Positions 58,983-64,000 of a DNA stretch of 64,000 bases are shown one piece after another; position 1 is the first letter of the stretch, and every line of letters starts with the position of its first letter. The translations under genes were made by a program, and so were the position numbers. The stretch lies in NCBI RefSeq assembly GCF_015832195.1, contig NC_052016.1, positions 29,905,129 to 29,969,128 on the forward strand. Reading direction: 5' to 3'. Source of the DNA: Motacilla alba alba. Its lineage: Eukaryota; Chordata; Aves; Passeriformes; Motacillidae. The notes under the pieces are model-generated. The model was not told the origin of the DNA. It saw only the letters and a program-made list of their open reading frames with translations, and did no database searches.

Positions 58983-61900
58983 GTCCTGAGTTCTATGTAA
59001 CGCCAAAAGCACAGCAGCTTAAAACTGAAGTTGTTTTAAAGCCATCACCTACACAGGATTTGATAAGCTATTCAAGTGTTTGCTATACACCAAAGCTTTT
59101 GAATTGTGAGTGGAAAATTATATGGTACATAAATTTTGGTGATCACCCTTAGCAGCACTTTTAATCACAGATAAAGAAATCTACCTTTTCAGTCATTCTC
59201 CATTGTTTGATAGGAGAGAACACGTATGGCATTTGGCATATTTGTGTTTCTGTAAAGAAGATTGGTTTTATCCTGGAACTAGAGTGAGCCTTGCTGTTGA
59301 TGTGCTTTTGTTCCCCAAAATGCATATGTACATGGGTCCACTTCCAGATGTATGTACATACTAAAATAAACAGCAGCAACATTCATTGAGAAATCCATAC
59401 TTAATACAATGTTTAGTTTAGCTCAATATGGGAAGAATATGTTAAACATCATTCCAAGCCTTAACGGAAAACTTTCTGACAATGAGACATTAGCTCATAC
59501 TGTCCACGGTCATCTTATGCCTATGAGTATTGTTTGTTATCATGTGTGACTTTTGGAAGAAAAAATGCATTATTGCTTAACAAGTTGCATTACAGTAGTG
59601 TCCTGCACTGTTGTGGTTTCTAGAAAGTTAATTAATTGAAAGACTCCACATGGTAAGAATTCATCATGGAAATCCCTCAGACTTTCCGGACATCTTTTAA
59701 GGAGGATGAGTGCCACATTCAGTAGCATTTCTCGTTTGCGAAGTCATACACGATTTGTCTGAGATGAAAAACCATCAGGGTCACACAAACATGGGAACCC
59801 ACTAGGGAGCTCTGAACTATGAACCCAGTGGCGTGGACTGGTGCAGTGACAGGATTTTAGGATATCTAGCCACTCCATGGTTGGAGCTGCCCCTGGTAAC
59901 TGTGTTCACCCAGCATCAGCTGCTGTGACCTACCCTACATCAGGTGCTAAGAAAAGTCTAACGAGAAAAAAGAAGGAACAAAAAGAGAAAAGGAAATGCT
60001 CAAGACTCTAGCCCACAAATTACTGACAGAGAATAAAATACTTCTCCGTTTTTACATGCTCCAAGAGCATCCATAAAGTTTTAGAGCCCATCCACTTAAG
60101 AAAACATCCATCCAAGAATGGCAGTGAACTTTGATAATTCAATTGTGAAGTTTCTGTAGCAGTTGATGAAAAGACTGTATAACAACACTGCTCTGTTCAT
60201 TAGTAATTTCTTTAAATCTTTCAATAAGCATCTTCTGGTGTTACATAATATAGATAACTTTTAAAAAGTATTGAGTTTTCAGTGTTTTAGAGTCCTTTAT
60301 TACAACAGGTGAAACAGTAATATAAGCTATTAAATATAGCTGCTGGACAGAAAAAAACAACAGTTAAGCTAAGCATTACAAATTAGCACCCACTACTTTT
60401 CATGAGTGGCAAAATTGCTTTGAGGAAAAACCTGTCCTCAACAATTCACAGATATCAAGGAACAGAGAATTAAGGGGAAAACAAAAAGAGGTTGAAAGTT
60501 CTGGAAAATATTGGGTTTTTTGGTTTTTTTTTTTAATCTGTTCCAGTGAATGGAGAAGAATTTCAGCAAAACATTCAGATCTGGATAGAAATATACCTCA
60601 GATGAAAAGGAAACAAAGCCCTTTATCTGTAGCAAGAATACAGAAAATTTTCAGACTTGAGCATCAACTGGCAGATAGATCTGAAAGGCATTTGGGTCAA
60701 ATAGAAGTCCTGAGCTGCTACCAAAATCAACAGTCTAATTGTCTCAGCTGAAACTGGGGCTTAGCTGTTGGGTTTCCTGTAACTAAATCTTGCCACAAAC
60801 AGCTCTGTGAAGTTTTTCCTCCAATAATATAATTAAATACAGCAAACTTAAGATAAATACAAGAGACAATGAAGATGAGTAAATAATTCCCAACATAAGG
60901 AGGGGAGCAGATGTTAGAGAAAACTCATGAAGATATCAAAATAGTTCTTGTCAGTTCTAAACGGTTGACATGATATTTTTTTGAAAACAATCAAACATCT
61001 GAAAGTAATTGCTAGACTAAGGGATTTATTTTATTTAAGCAATAATGTATTTTTAAAATGTACTTAGAATGTCTAGCTTGCTTCAAATTGCTTTGGTTTT
61101 CTACACAGTGTCGTGGTAGTCACTACCCACCCAAAAGTGGTATTTTAATAATATTTTTAAATTGAAAAACAACAATTGAAACAAAAAAAAGCAAAACTAT
61201 TCAGAAAGGTTACCAGAATGCACAGCTTGACTTCAGACACTTCATAATCTGATTAGGAAGCAAAAAGAAAAAAAAAAAAAAACCTGCACTGAATTCAGAG
61301 GCACTGAGTCAGGTGATAAAGTTATACAATTTTATGTGGTTTACTGAGGTCATATCTCAAAATCCAAAGCAAACCTAAGTGACTGAAAGTAATGTTTCAG
61401 TTTATATAGTCTGATATTTTTTCTGTCTATCCTTTTTCCTGTTGAACTGCCTTTTATGTCTCTCAGTGTATAAACCTCTTGAACATAGGCATCTCCTCTG
61501 TCCACAGTTTCCTCCTCATTTTCTCATGCTTTATGTACCTCCATTCAATCCCTGCTTATCTGATAGTAAGGATTAGTTTACTGGTCTGCCTTTTCCCTGT
61601 CTGACTTGGGGAGCTGGAAATACTGGAAAATTTTAGTGGAACCTAAACCTCAAATTACTCAAGTATTTATGGAAATGTTAGCTAACATATCCAGGACCAT
61701 TTATTTTAAATAGGACTCAGTAGTTGGACTCCGTCACTCACTCATGAAAACCTAGCTTCAGACTCCTCACAGCAGCTTTGGATGGGAGGAAATAAAAGGA
61801 GAATTAAAAAAGAAAAATCTTTTCCAAACATAGCAGTTTGGAATAGCTTGGAATATTCAATAGCTTAGAGATTTACTTCTCTTGTTGGTGAATGTGGTTT

Positions 61901-62930
61901 CTTTAACTAATCCGAGCATTATTGTGAATAAATCCAATGGTTGCTTTTGTCTGTATTTTGAAGAAAAGGGGCTTGTTTAGGGCTTTAGTAGTGATAATTG
62001 ACACAAAAAGCTCCAATACAGAAGAACACATAAAAAGAACAGTATGAACTTGCCTCGATGAATCATTAGAATTGGGGATGTTGTATAGAAACCTCCTCCT
62101 TGCTATTAGTAGTAACCATTATGACAAGTTTATGATCCCAGGCTGTACAGAGCAGAGATCTGAGGAACCTGCTGCTCACTAAATTCTCTGCTTCTGAGCC
62201 CCCCTATGCCCCAGACCAACTCACATGAAAAGAACTTGAAGGCAGTAGGCAGCAGATTTTTGTTCTGGTAACAGGAAGTTTGTGGAAGACTGAAACAATG
62301 TGCCTCTCTGATTTGGGAAACAGTTATACCAAACAATAACTGTTCTTATGGGTTTTGCATTATGCATAAATCCTCCTGCTACAGCATATGGTTTATTAAC
62401 AACTAGCTCATTAACAGTCACATATAGAGCATACAGCTGCCATCATCACTTTGCCAGTGTTTTCCACACATAATTTACACATTCAGGGAAAAGTAACACT
62501 AAGTGAAAAGTCTTCTTTCAAAAGCCTCATTAACATAATGTACCAATGAAATGATTCCTTGTGAACTCAGTTTTTTTTGGAAACACCAGTATATTTTCTA
62601 TGCAGAAGTCTCTCGGAAATGGCCCATTTTAAAACAGTTTTCTAGACCCTGAAGAGTTCAGACACAACTCTATTAATGCCTTTGCCTTGTAAAATTCAAT
62701 GAATGCTACCACAGTGCGAAATGAAATTTGAAATACAGTCAGAATAATTGCCCATCTAATACTAAGAGTTCAGCTAAAGCATTTCTTATATAATTCAACC
62801 TTATATTTAGTTTCAAAGGAATTTTATGTAGCTGTCTGGTTTATTTAAATAAGTGATTAGGCTGTCCTGTTTTAATTGGCAAAGTTACGCAAATGCAACG
62901 AATATTACAGTTCACAGTAGTCTTCCATAG
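58983..62930. other. Unique AT-rich noncoding sequence
   Basis: A-runs lie at about 61,269-61,282, with many TTAATT and TATTTA motifs. A POU-like motif pair lies at 62,354-62,370. No gene is recognised. Confidence 0.5.
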
Positions 62931-63195
62931 GAACAAGAATGGTTGAGGTCTGAAGGCACCACTGAAAGTCACCTTGTCTAATCCCTCTGCTCAGGCAGGG
63001 ACACCTAGACTGGTTGCCCAGGACCGTGTCCAGAAAACTTTTGAATTATTTCCCACGATGAGACTCCACAAACTCCCTGGCAACCGATGCCAGTGCTCAG
63101 TCACCCTCACTTTTGTACTCCCTCTACTCACTCTCACAATTTCTAGTTTACACATCTGAAATCTCCTCCGCACTTGTTCTCTGCAACAGTCTAGC
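62931..63195 (-). mobile_element. CR1 LINE 3' fragment, minus strand
   Basis: The + strand reads GAATGGTTGAGG, CCTCTGCTCAGGCAGGGACACCTAGACTGGTTGCCCAGGAC, AACTCCCTGGCAACCGATGCCAGTGCTCAG in order. This is the reverse complement of the CR1 3' region ('...gaatggtttggg...gggcagggacacc...accaggttgctc...gcctcaccctcac'). The terminal ATTCTATG repeats are decayed. It is old and noncoding. Confidence 0.85.
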
Positions 63196-64000
63196 TCCTC
63201 ATTTACAAGGGCGGATAAATGTTGAAGCACAAGGCTGAAATCAGAGATATTTTATTTAAGAAGGCAATGCAATTCTTTGCTGAATGTATTTTGGACCATT
63301 TAGTCAGCAGCCACCTGTGTGTTCCTGTGTTAATGGAAGATGGTGTAAATGGAGTCAGCTGTGCAGCAGTGAGGATTTGGGACACAACTTGGAAATGTGA
63401 GCTATGGCAGCTGATGGCAAAGCTAAGACTTTCTATAGAATATTTTCTGCTTTGGGTGCAAACAGCATATTTCATGCTACTTTGCTTACATTACAGTCAT
63501 TTTTAAGCAATCCACAGAATGGAGACTTAAGTATTTTGAATGTGGAAAAGGTCTGGTATGTGCTCAGGTCCCCCCTCCTGTGCAGTGTTTGTGAAGCTGT
63601 CCCTTGATAAATGACAAACTGAAAAGAAAAAGAAAAGGCAACAGCTTGTAGCCTCTGCTGACAGTGTAAATAGAAATTTGAGTTTAGCAGACAAAGTTCA
63701 CAGTTTGCAGAGAAAGGTCATAAGGATTTCAAGCATTTTTGGTATTTTGTCTCTGCTGTCTGCCCAATATCAAGCAAATAAAAAACCCTGATAGACAGCC
63801 TCCAATTCTGTATACTTTGCTTCCCTGCTCAGCCTGAAGGAACATGCGAAGTTCTGTCTTTGGCATTCTGCCATTACTTTAGGACACGCCATCCTAACAA
63901 AGCTTCAACACGTACTCAGTTCCAGCTTTTGATGTGATGTTTGGTAAGCTAAAAGGCTTACCCAGCTCAGGTAAGCCCAGTGGTCCACAGTTTTTCTGCT
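63196..64000. other. Noncoding sequence to window end
   Basis: Overlapping 90-95-codon open frames on both strands at 63,203-63,506 are unrecognised. Near the end is a perfect hairpin (63,955-63,977) containing a donor-like CTCAG|GTAAGC. Confidence 0.45.
63955..63977. other. Perfect 8-bp inverted repeat around a donor-like site
   Basis: GGCTTACC and GGTAAGCC are exact reverse complements separated by the 7-base loop CAGCTCA. A third related GGTAAGC occurs at 63,943. The right arm includes the splice-donor-like CTCAG|GTAAGC, so on RNA the donor would be paired in a short stem. Confidence 0.75.

Noticed and set aside
1..64000. tRNA, rRNA, known miRNA hairpins and CRISPR arrays
   Set aside because: I looked for conserved tRNA boxes, the better-known miRNA seeds and regularly spaced repeats and found none. 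A covariance-model scan could still find something I missed.

Overview
This window looks like nuclear DNA from a bird, most likely a passerine. The base composition is AT-rich and CpG-poor. It carries CR1 retrotransposon 3' ends with the diagnostic ATTCTATG terminal repeat, a solo LTR that I recognise as an abundant passerine endogenous-retrovirus type, and many decayed MIR/CORE-SINE and other old amniote repeats. Nothing resembles a bacterial, phage or plasmid genome. I could recognise no complete protein-coding gene, tRNA, rRNA, known miRNA or CRISPR array. The window reads as intergenic or long-intron sequence.

Layout. Bases 1-1,500 hold a decayed CR1 3' end (550-1,310, + strand) and a probable SINE tail. 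At about 3,580-3,690 is the best gene signal: a TATA-like box, a plausible start site about 33 bases downstream and a strong splice donor (CAAG|GTAAGA), as expected of a noncoding first exon on the + strand. Further + strand exon-like units, each with a good acceptor and donor, lie at 15,038-15,142, 19,860-19,986 and 58,823-58,937. They could belong to that transcript or to a long noncoding RNA, but nothing in the sequence proves that they are joined. Weaker minus-strand exon candidates lie at 36.2-38.7 kb and 45.5 kb.

From 4 to 15 kb are A-rich low-complexity tracts, a CTCF-like site (about 8.08 kb), a GC-rich island (12.49-13.11 kb) and MIR relics. From 15 to 48 kb is mostly unique AT-rich sequence with scattered MIR-type relics, a dispersed duplicated segment (18.4 and 20.3 kb), a poly(A)-tailed retrocopy-like end (28.46-28.50 kb), a palindromic SOX-like site (40.94 kb) and a perfect 29-bp tandem duplication (47.9 kb). 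At 48.2 and 49.4 kb are two CR1 3' tails. These are followed at 49.44-49.64 kb by an E-box/AP-1 cluster that looks like a regulatory element. At 55.2-55.7 kb are a solo LTR (minus strand) and an (AAT)n microsatellite. At 62.9-63.2 kb is a CR1 fragment on the minus strand.

I did not find an obviously new biological system. The items most worth testing are the TATA/first-exon unit with its possible downstream exons, the E-box cluster, the SOX palindrome, and the duplicated acceptor-like sequence next to a good donor at 48.03 kb. All repeat family names come from memory of consensus sequences, not from a database search.
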